Below are positions 33,857 to 47,234 of a stretch of DNA of 64,000 nt, piece by piece (the stretch's first letter is position 1; every line of letters starts with the position of its first letter). The notes below the pieces were generated by a model. It was not told the origin of the DNA. It ran no database searches and saw only the letters and a program-made list of their open reading frames with translations. The stretch is taken from positions 186,001-250,000 of the forward strand of contig JACAAK010000001.1 in the NCBI GenBank assembly GCA_025093985.1. The letters run 5' to 3'. The position numbers were made by a program, and so were the translations under genes. Source of the stretch: Calvatia gigantea (taxonomy: Eukaryota > Basidiomycota > Agaricomycetes > Agaricales > Lycoperdaceae).

Positions 33857-36052
33857 TGTTATGAATATCAATATTTATGACATTATTAACGTCAAGAATG
33901 ATGATGTAATCAATGACATCATTATCAATAACGTGATAATCAATATCATACATTGATTATACAACGATTTATACAACATCTCTTAAGACTTGTATAATAT
34001 AAAGACATATATCGGAAGTCTTAGTGTTAACAGTACAACAAGATCAAGTCATAGAATCAGTCATAAAGAGACTATACTATAACTTGTATAGTTACTTGAA
34101 AGACGACTATATATCTTAGAGTAATCTATACTATAAGATAATAGTAAAGGATTAAGTATTATTCTAATACTTAATATAATCTAGACTAAGACTAGAATGA
34201 TCTAGACATACTCTATACTTAGTATTTACCTAGAAGTATCTAGAACATACCTAGACGAGACCTAGACTTAATAGGTTATAATTAGAACTCCATTGTTCTA
34301 CTAATATAGGAACTTAGATAATACTTCAAAGTTGTACCACTTTGAAGTTGTACCACTTTTATATACCATATATAGACAAGTAACATATCAATACAGTACA
34401 ATACAGTAGCATACTGCTGTAGTATATAAACTCCTCGACTTGACCAGTAGACCCCATTGTTTCTACTTGGTTAGGTGGAGACTCAATCTATAACTCTTAT
34501 CATCCTCTCTTGTGGTCTAAACTTAAGAACCTCTTCTTGGCAACTAAGCTTTACATCATAAGACATCATAGGAGTTATTAATTGAAGGTTCAAGACCTCT
34601 GATTGTAAGATGTAAGGTTATTTATAGTTACATTGTAGGTAACTATATTTAGCTGATAAGCCTTCAAGAAGGAGTCCCCTTTGGTATCATCTGTGGTAAA
34701 GAGGCAGAAATAGAATACTAAATGTGATATGGATGTATGGCTTAGATTAAGCTGACAGAATAGATTTTTAAAGATTTCTGCACAAGGCAAGTTCATGGGG
34801 AGGCAATCTGACAATATGAGGGACAATTCCACAAAATAATGTGAAACAATGATGCATAGAGAACACTAGAATAACTAGCTACCTTCACTAAGAAGAGTAA
34901 AGCCAAGTTACACTTGTAAAAAGTGCAACTTGTGTCCCTTATCTAAGAAGTTAACAAGACACAGAACCTCAGGTACTCCCTAAGATTCACCCTTATCAAG
35001 TCAACAACCAGAAGCGCACTGTCCTATACTTGTGATACTCCAAGTACCAGGGTGTAGCGATGCAATACACTCTTAATCTAAGCTCACTTCACAAGTAAGC
35101 CGAGGTCTTCTTCTTAGATTACAAAGGTCTCAACCTTAGCTCAAGTCACTTAATCCAGTTAATCTCAAAAGAACTTATTACTTTGCTTTGCTCAGGCACA
35201 ATAGATTGCTTTTCACTGTGCTCTGAAGGCTGGACAATGGCTAGTAGGTTCCTTGCCACGTCCGACACCTCAGAGGGGGTTTATATATTATTTGGGTGCT
35301 TGTTATGACAAGACAATGATTACACAACTAGGAACATATTATCAAGCAAGGTACAAACTGGTAGATTAGATCGCGTGCCAAGAGAGCCACAACCTGTTAG
35401 ATTAGTGAAACATTGGAAATACAGAAGGATTCTGGGTATCTGTTTGTTCCAGGCTATGTTTTAGCCCATTCTCTGGGTCTGCATTCTTCTCTAAATATGT
35501 AGAACATCTAAGATTTTGGATGTCATGTGAACTGTTCTCCTACATGTCCCCGTGGATTGTACATGAACATGTCCATACACATCATTAGTGCTGAGTGATG
35601 TTCGTTAATCTAACAACAGTGGCATTTCCTTGTGAGCACGCCAATCATCCTTTTAGATTAAGTGTGTCAGACTTATTTCCCAAGTCTAGGCTCATTGGAG
35701 GGGTCCCATAGCTCTGTATAGATGTATTGGAATGGTTTTACTGCCTGGTCTAGCCGGAATCATGACTGGTCATATGGTACACTGTTAGGATTGCTTTTTG
35801 TTAAGCACAGTGGTCATCCCATAGCCGCTGCTATCTGTCATCAATGGCCATAGTGTTCTACAGTGATTGAGTACTCTTTTATTATACTGTTGGGCTCTTA
35901 GATTAGGTCATACTACTACAGGAAGGTTCGATGCAATCGTTAGATTAGGCTTGTATGCCTTAGATTAGCGATTTTCATGTGTGAAAACAGCTTTGCTGTT
36001 ACAGTGGATAGATACCGGGTCAGTGAAGGACAAAGCTGATCTCACTATAATA
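33857..36052 (+). repeat. 5' LTR of element P (long LTR type A), split by element C
   Basis: Starts TGTTATGAATATC and ends CTCACTATAATA. The inverted copy at 50498–51411 has the same start and a matching end but no insertion, which shows the C element (34696–36003) to be an insert. It carries TATATAAAC-like promoter sequence at about 34424–34432. Without C the LTR is about 885 bp. Confidence 0.8.
34696..36003 (+). mobile_element. Element C, copy 1 (unclassified non-autonomous element)
   Basis: A 1.3-kb non-coding unit starting GTAAAGAGGCAG and ending GCTGTTACA, repeated at 59995–61291. Here it splits the LTR between ATCTGTG and GTGGATAG, leaving a 3-bp target duplication GTG. It contains many copies of TTAGATTAG or its complement, densest near the right end, as expected of subterminal transposase-binding sites. 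The ends are a weak inverted repeat (TGTAA type). Superfamily uncertain. Confidence 0.7.
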
Positions 36053-36068
36053 TAATCCTTGTGCAAAA

Positions 36069-37801
36069 ATGGAATATCTGAATATAGAAGCTATTCAGAA
36101 GAGTTCGAGCACAAAAATAGTAAGTAAAGAAAGAAAGATAAGACTAAATTACTTTCTTAGAAAAATCAAAACGAAATTTAACAAACTGTTAAAACGGCTG
36201 ACAAAGAAGAATTCCACAGTCCATCTCTCAACAAAACAGTTTGGAGATACAAAGGACAAGATCCCTGCTGGTTATACGAATACGACGGACAACCAAGAAG
36301 AGTATCAAGTCACAGACAAGATATCATCAATGAGGAATATAGAGAATTCAAGAAAAATCAACTTGCCAGTTTATGACAACAGCTTACCTATCAACTACCA
36401 GAAAGAACATCAGGAAGAGATACCCCTTATAGATCAGACCGAGAACAGTCTAAGGGAAAAAACCCTCAAAGAAGTCAGGGAATTAGCATTACAGTACCTT
36501 GACCCAAAGAACCCAGACTGACTTTACCTGTTGCCTCAACTTCTCAATCTGTTTACATTCAGAGAACTGAACCAAGTGATCCAGGAAGAAGCAGACAACA
36601 TCGAGAATATCAATCTAGCATTACTCAGCTGACTACAGCTGAACCAATCAGATTACCAAGTAATCCAAGAGATAAAGGAAGCGACCCACCTGCTACAAGA
36701 GCTTACTGAGAACTTGAACAAGCAGAAAATTTGGACTACTCAGACCCCAAATTTGATAAGAATAGAGGAAAATTATCACCGCTTATCAGCAGACCAAGAA
36801 CCCCAATACTTGAGCAGCCGACTACTCAATGAATCACCAGAATCCTTCCAATCCAACGAATACCTAGCTTTTCCATTATCAAACCAACAAGAAGAAATTC
36901 TTCTTCTCCAACAAGATCCCAATTACTAGGACCGAGTCAACCAATACAACTGCCAACAACAGGAAGCATGGCAGCTGTACAACAACCCTATACTCTTAAA
37001 TATCCAAAACCAGAACAATACTATGGAGATCCAAACCAGTATAGATCCTGGATATCTAGTGTCGATCTCTACTTCAATTCATTCGGAGTCACCCAAGACA
37101 GAGAAAAGCGAAATTATACTTTGGAATTACTCGAAGCAGCAGCTTCAGCATAGAGACAGGATTACATCGAAACCCATCAAACAGGAGCACAACAAACCTG
37201 GGATGAGTTCAAAACAGCTTTGGAACAAGGATTCACCCCAGCTCAACAAACACATGAAGCTGAACAAACCCTCAGAAACCTTAAACAAAACAGACAGTAT
37301 ATTGAGAAATACATCTCAGAATTCTCTGTTCTATCATCACAAGCAGGGCTTACTACAGATAACACCGCCATCAGAGCATACTTTGCTCAAGGACTGGACC
37401 CAGCAGTCAGACACGAAGCCCTCAGATCTAATCCGACCACAATCACCGATTGGAAAAACACTGCAAGAGGAGCTTACAGAATCATTGTGGACCAGCAGTG
37501 ATATATCCCTTCTTTCAAATCCAAATTCAGAAAAGGGAAATCAAACAAAAACAACTACAAACCCAGATATCAAAATATCAAGTCACAACCCCTCGCTAAC
37601 CAATTTAAATGAGGAGAATATGACATGGATGTTGACAGAATCATGGAATCCATTAGTGCAATCAACCTCTATAATGGTGACAAATCAGAATCAGAAGAAG
37701 AAGTTGACTATGTATATGAATATTCCCACGGTAGCCATATTGGTACCCCTACACTATGAATTAGAAGAAGAAGAAGAACAAGATGAAGACGAAAATTTTT
37801 A
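36069..37801 (+). pseudogene. Gag region of element P
   Basis: A first ORF (36069–36521) starts MEYLNIEAIQKSS. After frame breaks a gag capsid-like part follows from 36968 (YPKPEQYYGDPNQYRSWI and YISEFSVLSSQAGL to about 37500), with a TAG at 37151–37153 and TGA at 37499–37501 in frame. No CCHC zinc knuckle is visible in this region. Stops and frame changes make it non-functional as it stands. Confidence 0.7.
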
Positions 37802-40645
37802 AGTATAAAAGAAGATCTAAATGAAATAGATCTTCATAAATCAAGAACTAAATGCTTATTAGCACCAACTACAATTTATACTAACAGAAGCAAGTTAGAA
37901 ATCAATACTTTAATAGATTCAGGAGCTAGTGGAATCTATATTGATACAAAATTTGTCGACAAATTAAAATTACCAAGATTTAAACTGAGAAGTCCAGTTA
38001 AAATAACAAATGCCAATGGAACAAGAAATTCAACAGATAAATGCGTTGAATATACAAAAGTCAAAATTAAAATAAATGGCAAAACAATGGAAATAAAACC
38101 CAAAATTATTATACTAAGTAAACTGTTATTCTTAGGAATAACTTGGTTACAAAAATATAATCCCGATATAAACTGGGAAAAAGAAACTCTTAAATGGAGA
38201 GACAAAGAACAAATTCTTTCAATGGAATCAATGCTATCAGAAGAAAGCATAAATTCAATTGAACAAGATGAAGACTTTCTAAACAGTGAAGAAGAAATCA
38301 ACACAAAAGAAAGCACATCACAAAAACTTTTCAATCAATCGAAGAAAAGTAAACAAGAATCAGACCCAATAAAAGCAGTCCCAAGAAAATTTCACAAATA
38401 CTTATGAGTATTTAATAAAGAAAAATCTGAGAAAATGCCACCAAAACAAAGATGGGATCATAAAATCAAATTAAAAGACACATTTGAACCAAAAATGCAT
38501 GCAATATATCACTTAACACCAAGAGAAAACGAAGAAATGAAGAAATTCATCAAAGAAAATCTTAGAAAAGGATACATTCGAGAATCACAATTGCCAATGG
38601 CATCATCCTTTTTCTTTGTATTGAAGAAAGGAACAGATTTAAGACCATGCCAAGATTATGTTTATTTAAATAAACATACAATTAAAAACACACATCCAAT
38701 TCCAAATATTTCAAAAATCATGGATAAACTTAAAAATTCGAAATATTTTACCAAATTAGATATACGATTAGGATACAATAACATTAGAATACGTGAAGGA
38801 GACAAATGGAAAGCTGCCTTTCGAACTACTGAAGGATTATTCGAACCTACAGTAATGTTCTTTGGAATGACCAATTCTCCAGCAACTTTTCAAAGTATGA
38901 TGGATTCAATTTTTTGAGATTTAATAGATAAAGGAGGAGTAATCGTGTATATTGATGATATACTTATTCATGCAAAAGATATAAAAGATCTAGACTTCTT
39001 AACAAAAGAAGTTCTTAAAAGATTACAAGATAATAACCTTTATCTAAAAACAGAAAAAGGCGAATTCGAGAAACAAGAACTCGAATATTTAGGAGTAATA
39101 ATAAAACCAAACAAAATAGAAATGGATCCAATAAAATTGGATGGAATAAAAGATTGGCCAGTACCAAAAACAGCAAGAAACATTCAACAATTTACAGGAT
39201 TTTGCAATTTCTATTGAAAATTTATCAAAAATTATTCAGAAATAGCTACACCAATGAACGCACTATTACAAAAAACAACAAACTTTGTTTGGACATCAGA
39301 AGCACAAAAATCATTCGAAAAGCTTAAACAAGCCTTTTTAACTACACCAATACTTCTAATGATTGATGAAAATAAACCATTTGAAATAGAATGTGATGCA
39401 TCCTTAAATGCCACAGGAGCAGTGTTATTACAAAGAGACACTAATGGAGATAAACATTCTGTAGCATATTATTCCCAAACCCTAAACCCAGCAGAACGGA
39501 ATTATCATACCTCCAACAGAGAATTCCTTGCTATAATTAGAGTATTAAAGGAGTGGAGACACTATTTAGAAGGAACCCCATATCCATTTATAATATGGTC
39601 CAATCATGAAAACCTAACTAGATGGAAAGCTCCACAACAACTTAATTGAAGACAAGCAAGATGGACACTATATATGACAAGATTCAATTATCAAATAAAA
39701 CATCTACCAGGACAAAAGAATGTCTTAGCGGATGCATTAAGCAGAAGACCAGATTATAAAACAAATGAAAAAGATAACGAAAACATAATAGCCATCCCAA
39801 AAGAACATTTTATAAATTTCATCACTGAAGAAATAAAAGATGAAATAAAACAAAATAATTCACAAATTTTAGATAAATCAAAATATAAAGAACAAGATGG
39901 ATTATATCTATTTCAAAATAAAATAGTTATACCAGAAAACGCAGAAATTAAAAGGAAAATTCTAAAGAATACACATGATCACGAAACTTCTGGACATCCA
40001 GGAATCACTACGACTATCAAGAAACTCAATAAAGAAATATATTGGCCAGGAATGAATACATATATTCAAAATTATATAAAAGGATGCAATATATGTCAAC
40101 AATATAAAATTAATAGACATCCGACAAAACCACCAATGCAACCAATACCTGGACCCAATTCAATTAAACCATTTACACAAATTTCAATGGATTTAATCAC
40201 CGATTTACCAGAAGATAATGGATTTGATACTATCCTATCCATAGTGGACCATGGACTTACGAAGGGGATAGTACTAACAAAAACAAACAAAAATATTACA
40301 GCTCAAGGAGTAGCAGACATACTGTTTGAGAAAATATTTTCAAAATTCGGAACTCCAACAAAAATAATATCAGATAGAGACCCAAGATTTGCAGCAAAAT
40401 CAATGCAAAAACTCTATGAAAAACTGAATATTAAACCAGCATTCTCAACAGCATATCATCCCCAAACAGATGGAATGACTGAAAGATATAATCAAGAAAT
40501 AGAATTCTATTTAGCAGCATATACATCAAAAAATCCAAACTCTTGGACAAGAGCTTTACCAATGATAGAATTCATACACAATACCAAACCACATAGCAGA
40601 AGAATACATTCTCCATATGAACTTCTATATGGAATGAACCCCAAA
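37802..40645 (+). pseudogene. Pol of element P, part 1 (protease, RT, RNase H, integrase start)
   Basis: In order: aspartic protease (LIDSGASGIYI, about 37910), reverse transcriptase with the YIDD box (IVYIDDILIHA, about 38946), RNase H (FEIECDASLNATGAVLL, about 39380), then integrase with its zinc-binding part (HETSGHPG to CNICQQ) and DDE residues in MDLITD, SDRDPRF and ERYNQEIEFY. It is broken by TGA codons at 38405, 38915, 39215 and 39647, and finally by the E1 insertion after MNPK. Each TGA is a simple base change; otherwise the frame is continuous for long stretches. Confidence 0.85.
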
Positions 40646-40952
40646 TGTTACAACCTTAGTCTGAGTAAACCTCAGATTGCAACTTAGGCTAAGACTTGAG
40701 GGCGAATAAGAGGAGAGAAACTAGGTGGTTAAGCATACTGAACACAGGAGCATGTATGTATGCTTAAATACAGAAGGATCATCCAGTTGAATGGATGGAG
40801 ATAACTACATGAAACATCCGATATCTATGGTATAGTAGTTATGAGTCAGAGCTTGGGGATTGTGCAGACAGGAATAGATGAAACAGGTACACAGGAGGTA
40901 GGAATGTAGACGAATATAGAGAATGTGATATGACCAGTGAAAATTCACAACA
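40646..40952 (-). repeat. 3' LTR of E1
   Basis: 307 bp, opening TGTTGTGAATTTTC and closing GTTGTAACA on the minus strand. It is preceded on the element side by a purine-rich tract (about 40953–40965). Confidence 0.88.
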
Positions 40953-40970
40953 ATACCCCCCAATTAGGCT

Positions 40971-41960
40971 TCATGCCTCAGGAAGCTCATCGAAGTCTCC
41001 GTTTACAACTGTGGTGGTGAGTGCTTTTTTAGTGGCAGTGATGAGGAACTTTCCTTCATTGGAGCGCGCTAAGAAGATGGGTGAGTGGCTTCGCCTGTCT
41101 TGTCGGATAGGGACTGGGACACTGTTGTATGGGAAATCAGTGGTGGTGGAGCTGTCCCAGTAGTTCTTGACTATCGAGTTCCAATAATGTTGGTCCTTTT
41201 CTTGTCCTGGCAACACAGTGTGGAATCTTGCAGGCGGGAGAAAAACCGATATGAGTTGTGGCGGTGTGATGGTTTTAATGAAGCGACAGAGGGCATTGAC
41301 TTCTTCTTTCATTGAAACCATGGTTTCCTCATCCATAGGGGTATCAGCACGGGTCAGTGGTGTGGGGTTGACAGTGTCATGTAGTTCAGACAGGGTGATG
41401 TGGATTCTATCGACCAAGGTATTGATGTCGGGGTCTTCATTTGACTTGTCTCTTCCAAGTAACTTCATGGCTATGTCGGTGAGCTCTAGAAATATGTTGG
41501 CAATGTCGAGGTGATTGAAGACCTCAAGGCCCAAATTGATTCAGCTTTGGAGTCCTTGGATGTGATCTTTTTCGTTAGGGGTGAGGGTGGACTGGTCTAG
41601 TGCTCGGAAGATGGCGGGGATATGCTGGTTGGTGGAGGAGGAGGCGTTGGTGAATCCGGCATACATATCAGCAAAGGTAATACACGCAGTGGCGAGGGTA
41701 ATGTGCCGGTTTACTACCAATCGTTTGTTCTGGGCAGTAATGTTCTCGATTTCACTGTTGGTTGCCTTGTCGACGTCTTTGAGCAAGGCTTCAAGGAGTC
41801 CTTGTGCAGGGGATGGTGTCTTAGTGAGATTGAAATGAGTTCTCTGGAGAGCAGGTGCTCGGCTATTACCTGGCTCAGGAAATGGAAGAGAGGAGATTCT
41901 GGTGGGAGTGGGATGGACAAGGGAGTCGATAGCAATGCAGTTGGATTGGGAGGCAGGCAT
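40971..41960 (-). pseudogene. ORF3 of E1 (unknown protein downstream of chromodomain)
   Basis: About 330 residues starting MPASQSNCIAIDSL, seven bases after the chromodomain stop. It is helix-rich in the middle (ITLATACITFADMYAGFTNA) and ends NGDFDELPEA. One TGA (about 41538) interrupts it, at the same place as in E2. No known domain was recognised. It is not an env type: no signal peptide or membrane helix is evident. Conserved in E2 and E3. Confidence 0.7.
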
Positions 41961-41966
41961 GTTTGT

Positions 41967-44900
41967 TTAGTTCCTTTGTCTGGGTTGCTTGTTTGCTGCT
42001 TTTTTGTGTTTTCTGCCCCCTCTTTTATGGGTATCCTCCGGATGCCTTTTCAGGTAGTCTCTTATGGCGTCTTTAGCGTTTTCCAGGTTAGACTCCACTG
42101 TCCACGTATCTTCTTCATTGCTATATCCCTTCCAGTGGACCAGGAATTGATAGCCCCTTCCTCGCTTTCGTTGTCCATGGATCTCGTCTACTTCGTACTC
42201 TTCTTCATTGTTGATGATCACTGGGTCGGGCACTGATGGCTGTTTTTGACTTGGGAACTCCGCCTGGTGTGCTGGTGTCAGGAGCTGTTCATTGAATACA
42301 TCATGGATGGCCCATCTATCCAGCAGTTTCAGCCAATATGCAGCTTCTCCTATCTTCTCCTTAATAAGGAAAGGTCCATACCATTTTTGGCCTAGCTTCT
42401 TTGATGATTGATTGGTATGGATATTGGTGTTTTCTAACCATACTTTATCTCCTGTTTGGTAAATGCTGGTGTGGGTTCTGCAGCGGTCGTGTTGCTGTTT
42501 TATCTTTTCTTGATATGTCCGTAGTGCTGATGAGGCATTGTCTCGGGCATGCTGTAGTCATTCCAGGAATGCTGTGGCAACAGGGTTGTTTGTTATTGGC
42601 TCATTTTTGCCTTTCCATGGATTTCTTCCATAATTTAGGAAAAATGGCGTTTCTTGTGTTCCTCCATGTCGTTTGTCATTGTACTGAAACTCTGCAATGG
42701 GGAGCCATTTTGCCCAGTCATCCTGGTCGTAGTTGCAGTACAGGCGGATATAGGTCTCTACTTCTCTGTTGATGCACTCGGTTTGACCATCTATTTGTGG
42801 GTGATATGCAGTTGATAGATTTCGTTCGATGCCAAGCCCTTTGAACAGCTCCTTGGTGAATTCTAATACGAATTGAGGTCTTCAGTCACTAAGCACTTTC
42901 CTCAGCAGTCCATGTAGCTTCCATATTTCATCCTGGTATATCCTTGCAACATCTTTAGATGATGTATCTGTGGTTGTTGCTGAGAGTCATATCATTTTTG
43001 TGAAGCGATCCACAATGACTAGTATTGTGTCTTTTCCTTTAGACTCTGGCAGTGGTCCGATCATGTCGATACTAATTTCTTCCCAGGGCCCATTTGGTAT
43101 TGGAAGGGGATGTAGTGGTGATTTGAGCAGTGTCGTCCTAGACTTGGCTTTTTGACAGGCTTGACACCCCCGGATATACTTCTTGATGTCTTTTCGTATT
43201 GATGGCCACCAGTAGTCTCAGCTAATTAATTCCATCATCCTGTGTTGTCCTGGGTGTCCTGCATCTGGGGTGTCATGGTACTGTATTAGGACTTCCTCTC
43301 GTAGTTTCTGATTGGGTGGAACGTATGCACTATTCTGCTTGTAGATTATTCCACTGTCCTCAGTGAGTTGGGACCCTTGCTTCTTCAGCTCAGTTAGGAC
43401 TACTGTTTCCCACTGGGTCTGGTTTCGAATTCGCTCTAGGAAGTTTGGTTCGATGAATAGTTCCGCTCATAGGAGTACTGTGCTGTCTGTGCCCTTCGTC
43501 TGTAGCCAGCTTTCTCAAATCATGGTGACTAGTTTATCTTCTTGCTCTTCTGGCATTTGGTGGATGTGGGACAGAAGGTCGGCTTTTGTGTTTGTTTTCC
43601 CTGGTACATGTTGTAGTGTGAAGTTGTAGTCTTGTAGTTGCAGATACCACTGTACTTGTTGCCCATTTAGTTTTTGTGGTTCTCGGTAATACTTCAGGTT
43701 CTCATGGTCCATCCAGATTTCGAATCATTCTTTGGCATCTAGGAGGTAATGTCTCCATTCTTTTAGGGCATGGACAATGGCCAGCAGTTCCTTGTCATAT
43801 ATTTCATAGTTCCGTTCTGCCAGTGACAGGGTTCGTGATGTGAAGGCGATGGGATGCCATTTTTCTTCTTGTAGTTGTGAGAGTACCCCCCCTAATGCAT
43901 AATCTGATGCATCGACTTCTACTCTGAATTGGCCATACCTTTGTGGTAGTGTCAGGACCAGTTCCTCTGTGATGTGTTTCTTGAGTTGATTGAATGAGTC
44001 CTGGTGCTCTTGTGTCCATTCCTATGTGGCTGCTCCTTTGAGCTCGTTTAGGGGTCCTGCAATCATACTAAAGTTTTTGATGAAGCGTCGATAATAGTTT
44101 GTGAACCCCAGGAACCTCTCTACTCCCTTGGTGTTTTTGGGTTCAGGCCATTCTCATACCGATTTTACTTTGTCTTCTTCCATTTCGATTCGTCCATGTC
44201 CTACTTTAACTCCTAGCATGGGGATTTCTTCTGCATCAAAAATGCACTTGGTCTGTTTGAAGCATAGATTATACTGGGCTGCTCGTTCCAGGAATCATAC
44301 TGTCCATTCCTTTAGTTGCTCCTTAGTGTCTCCCGGGATGGCAAAGTCATTCATGTAGTTTACGATGTCTCCATTTTGTAAGAGGTCATGGAAGATGCTT
44401 GTCATCATTCTGAAGAACGTTTCTGGCAAGTTGCTTAGACCAAAGTACATGACTGTTACGAACTTACCACACCCCTGGACTCTCTGAATTAACGTATTAA
44501 CCTTCCTTGCAGACTTTCCATTCTTTCCTCTGTATACCCCGGTCTGTTCTTTATTTATTTATCACATGTACTTCTACCTTTGCTTCCTATGATTCATTCT
44601 AAATCATGTTCCTGTTTCACCTTCATCTTTTCCCACCGTCGTACTTCTCTTTACCTGACTCTATCTTCTTATGACTCGTACTTGTTCTTCTATTCGTTTC
44701 ACCTATCCCTATGATTCCTTAGATTACCAATTAACCCGTAGTAGTTCTCATTGACTTATATCTACTTACTACGTAATCTCTCATCGCCTATTCGTAGCTA
44801 GTATATAAACCTTAAGTAGTACTTTGTATTACTTCAGGTTATTCTAGTAACAAGCTTCCTTATCTTCGCTCGTCTGCTACAAGGCTAACAACCTTGGGGA

Positions 44901-46065
44901 CTGCAGTGACACTTAACTCGGACTTCTCAGGCAAGCATGAGCTTCTACTCGAGGGAGCAATCCGAAGCCTGCACAGAAGTCATTGAGACTTGTCAAATAC
45001 TCCTGGGCTATAGTGTTGAACCTCTCCCTGAGTGGAGACGATCCAAGCCCGGTTGCGAAGTAAGGTAACGCACGTAACAATGACTGTAGGTTCGAAGAGC
45101 CCTTCATTGGTAAGGAAGACCGCCTTCCATTCATCTCCCTCTTTGATCCTGACATTGTTGTATCCCCAGATGATGTCCAGTTTGTTGAAGTATTTGGCTT
45201 TCCCAAGTTTGTCAATTACTTCGCCAATTCTTGGTAATGGAGTCTTATCTTTGACAACCACGTTGTTTAGCCGTCTATAGTCCTGGATCAGCCTTTTGGA
45301 CCCGTCTTTCTTCGGGATAAAGAATATTGGCACTGTATATGGGGATTTCAATGGTCGTATTCGTCCTGATTCTAGGTTTTCCTTGATGAATGACTTGAGT
45401 TCATCCTGTTCTTTAACCGTCATGTTATATGTTCCCACACTTATTTCTTTTGGGGCGTCTTCTGTTAGGACTATCTCGTGGTCCCATTCAGTTCATTCTG
45501 GGAGCTTGTCGAATGTCGTCTTGTTGAATAAGTGCGTGAATGGTTGTACGTAGTCTGGCAGGTCCTCCAGTTTAGTCGGGTCTAGTTTGTCTTCTTCTTC
45601 CCATAGGTCTTCTGTGGCTATTATGCTTCACAGTTTTTCAGTGATAGCAATGTTCTGGTGGGGAAATTGGCAATCTGGTGGACACTGGGTGAACTTAATT
45701 TCTCTGTTGTTCCAGTCTACCTCCGGGTTATGTTTGACCAGCCAATCATGTCCTAGAAAGATTTCTGCTCTGTCTTGTAGTTGTACAACGGAGGCCTCAA
45801 TTTGTTCTTTATGTCCCTGGATGTTGATGTTGATTGTCATGGTTTCTGTTACTTTTCCACCTTGGTTGGGTGTTCCGTCTGCATTTAGTACCACAATTTG
45901 TTGTTCCAATTTCTGGGTAGGGAGTCCTTCTTCATCTACTAGTTTTTTGCTGATGCTGCTGGTTGTGCACCCTGAGTCTATGATGGTGTTGACTGTTATC
46001 TCCTTTCCTGCCGTTTGTATTTTTCCTTTTAGATTTAGTTCGCACTTTCTTCTCTGAGGAATCAT
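41967..46065 (-). pseudogene. Pol of E1 (protease to chromodomain), interrupted
   Basis: Protease (IIDSGCTTSSI), reverse transcriptase (FIPKKDGSKRLIQDYRRLNN; the YMDD box has become YMND by a transition), RNase H, integrase (GHPGQ, CQACQK, AYHPQ, DGQTECINREVE) and chromodomain (YEVDEI then FLVHWKGYSNEEDTW). It is split at EPTV by the solo LTR F1 (44454–45079) and carries several TGA codons, for example KE-stop-FE where E2 has KE/EE-R-FE. Not functional. Confidence 0.88.
44454..45079 (+). mobile_element. Solo LTR F1
   Basis: 626 bp, TGTTACGAACTTACC to CACGTAACA, flanked by the 5-bp duplication ATGAC (44449–44453 and 45080–45084). It contains a TATATAAACC promoter-like motif. It is almost identical to F2 at 58105. 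No internal coding region, so a solo LTR is the simplest reading. Confidence 0.88.
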
Positions 46066-46118
46066 GTAGAATTTGTCTGATATCCTAGATACAAGCTTTT
46101 TGACTCTCGAGGTAGCGC

Positions 46119-47234
46119 CTACTCAGAGTCTTCAGAAAAATCCTTTCCTTCTTCGTTGGTAGCTTCCTCTACTCCCCAGACTTGGATTTTCTTGGGTGCG
46201 GTACAGGCTTTGGCTATGTGCCCCTTTTTTCCACAGTTGTAGCATATTAATCCCTTGGGTTTTTTGCAATCTTTGGCGATGTGGCCAAAAATGCCACAGT
46301 TGTAGCACTTGGGTTCTCCTTTGTCATTGAAGACATGATGTCTGCTTCCTATCTCCATGGGTTCACCCATTCCCCCATAAGTGGTGCCAGTGTTTGTTTT
46401 CCTGTCTCCTCGGTATTTGGATGCCTCGTATCCTTGTCCGACGGACAATATGGCTTCTTTCCATTCTGCATATGTGTCTGGCCTAGCTGAGGGTGGATAG
46501 CCTGTGATCATATGTATGATGTCTTGTTGGGCATTTTTTCTAAGTAGGAACATAGTGTGCTTGCTGTCAGTCTTGGCCTTGCTTTTTAGCACCTCAAATT
46601 CAATCAAGTAGTCAGTGGTGTTTTGGTTCCCTTGTTTGAATTTCTCAATTTGCCATTCAGCCTTGCTGTTTGAGGCGTCGTCTGAGAAGGTTCTTCTAAA
46701 TTCTTTGGAGAAGACCTTCCAGTCCACTGAATCCTCAGATTCTAGGATAGCTGGCGCTCTCATGGCTGTATATGCTCCTGCAGTTCCTCCTCGCAGTCTA
46801 GCTAAGACGGCTATGGCTTTATTGTCTGCCAAGACTATTTTGTTAAATTTCATGAAGAGCATCATTGCTCTCCACCAGTTGTCGAACTTGGTACGGGTGC
46901 CATCGAAGAATCCTGGGTCTGGTACTAGGCCTTTCCCACTGGATATTGTCGTGGGTACTACTGCGTTGTCGGTTATATTGGAGTCAGTTTCTGATTCTAT
47001 TTTGTCTGAGCTTGATTCGTCTGATTTCTCCTGATGTGCTATCTCTTCCTCTGCTAGGTCGAGTTCATTTAAAAGTTCTGATAACACTTCTTCTTCTGCT
47101 GGGTTTGCTCCAGGTTCGTCATGTGTTTCTTCAGGTACTTCAGGGTTCCCTGCTTCTTCTTTGTCTGATGTTTCTGATTCGTTGTCAGTGACTTTGAGGT
47201 TTGGTTCTCTGTATTCGTCCGGGTTCAAGCTCAT
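46119..47234 (-). CDS. Gag of E1
   Basis: 371 residues, open throughout. The acidic N-terminus (MSLNPDEYREPNL) is followed by a capsid part with RAMMLFMKFNKIV, the region around EWQIEKFKQGNQNT, and TYAEWKEAILSVG, then two CCHC zinc knuckles near the C-terminus (CYNCGIFGHIAKDC and CYNCGKKGHIAKAC). It has the same length as gag of E2. The pol frame starts about 54 bases after the stop in a different frame. Confidence 0.88.
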   Translation of the reverse strand: MSLNPDEYREPNLKVTDNESETSDKEEAGNPEVPEETHDEPGANPAEEEVLSELLNELDLAEEEIAHQEKSDESSSDKIESETDSNITDNAVVPTTISSGKGLVPDPGFFDGTRTKFDNWWRAMMLFMKFNKIVLADNKAIAVLARLRGGTAGAYTAMRAPAILESEDSVDWKVFSKEFRRTFSDDASNSKAEWQIEKFKQGNQNTTDYLIEFEVLKSKAKTDSKHTMFLLRKNAQQDIIHMITGYPPSARPDTYAEWKEAILSVGQGYEASKYRGDRKTNTGTTYGGMGEPMEIGSRHHVFNDKGEPKCYNCGIFGHIAKDCKKPKGLICYNCGKKGHIAKACTAPKKIQVWGVEEATNEEGKDFSEDSE

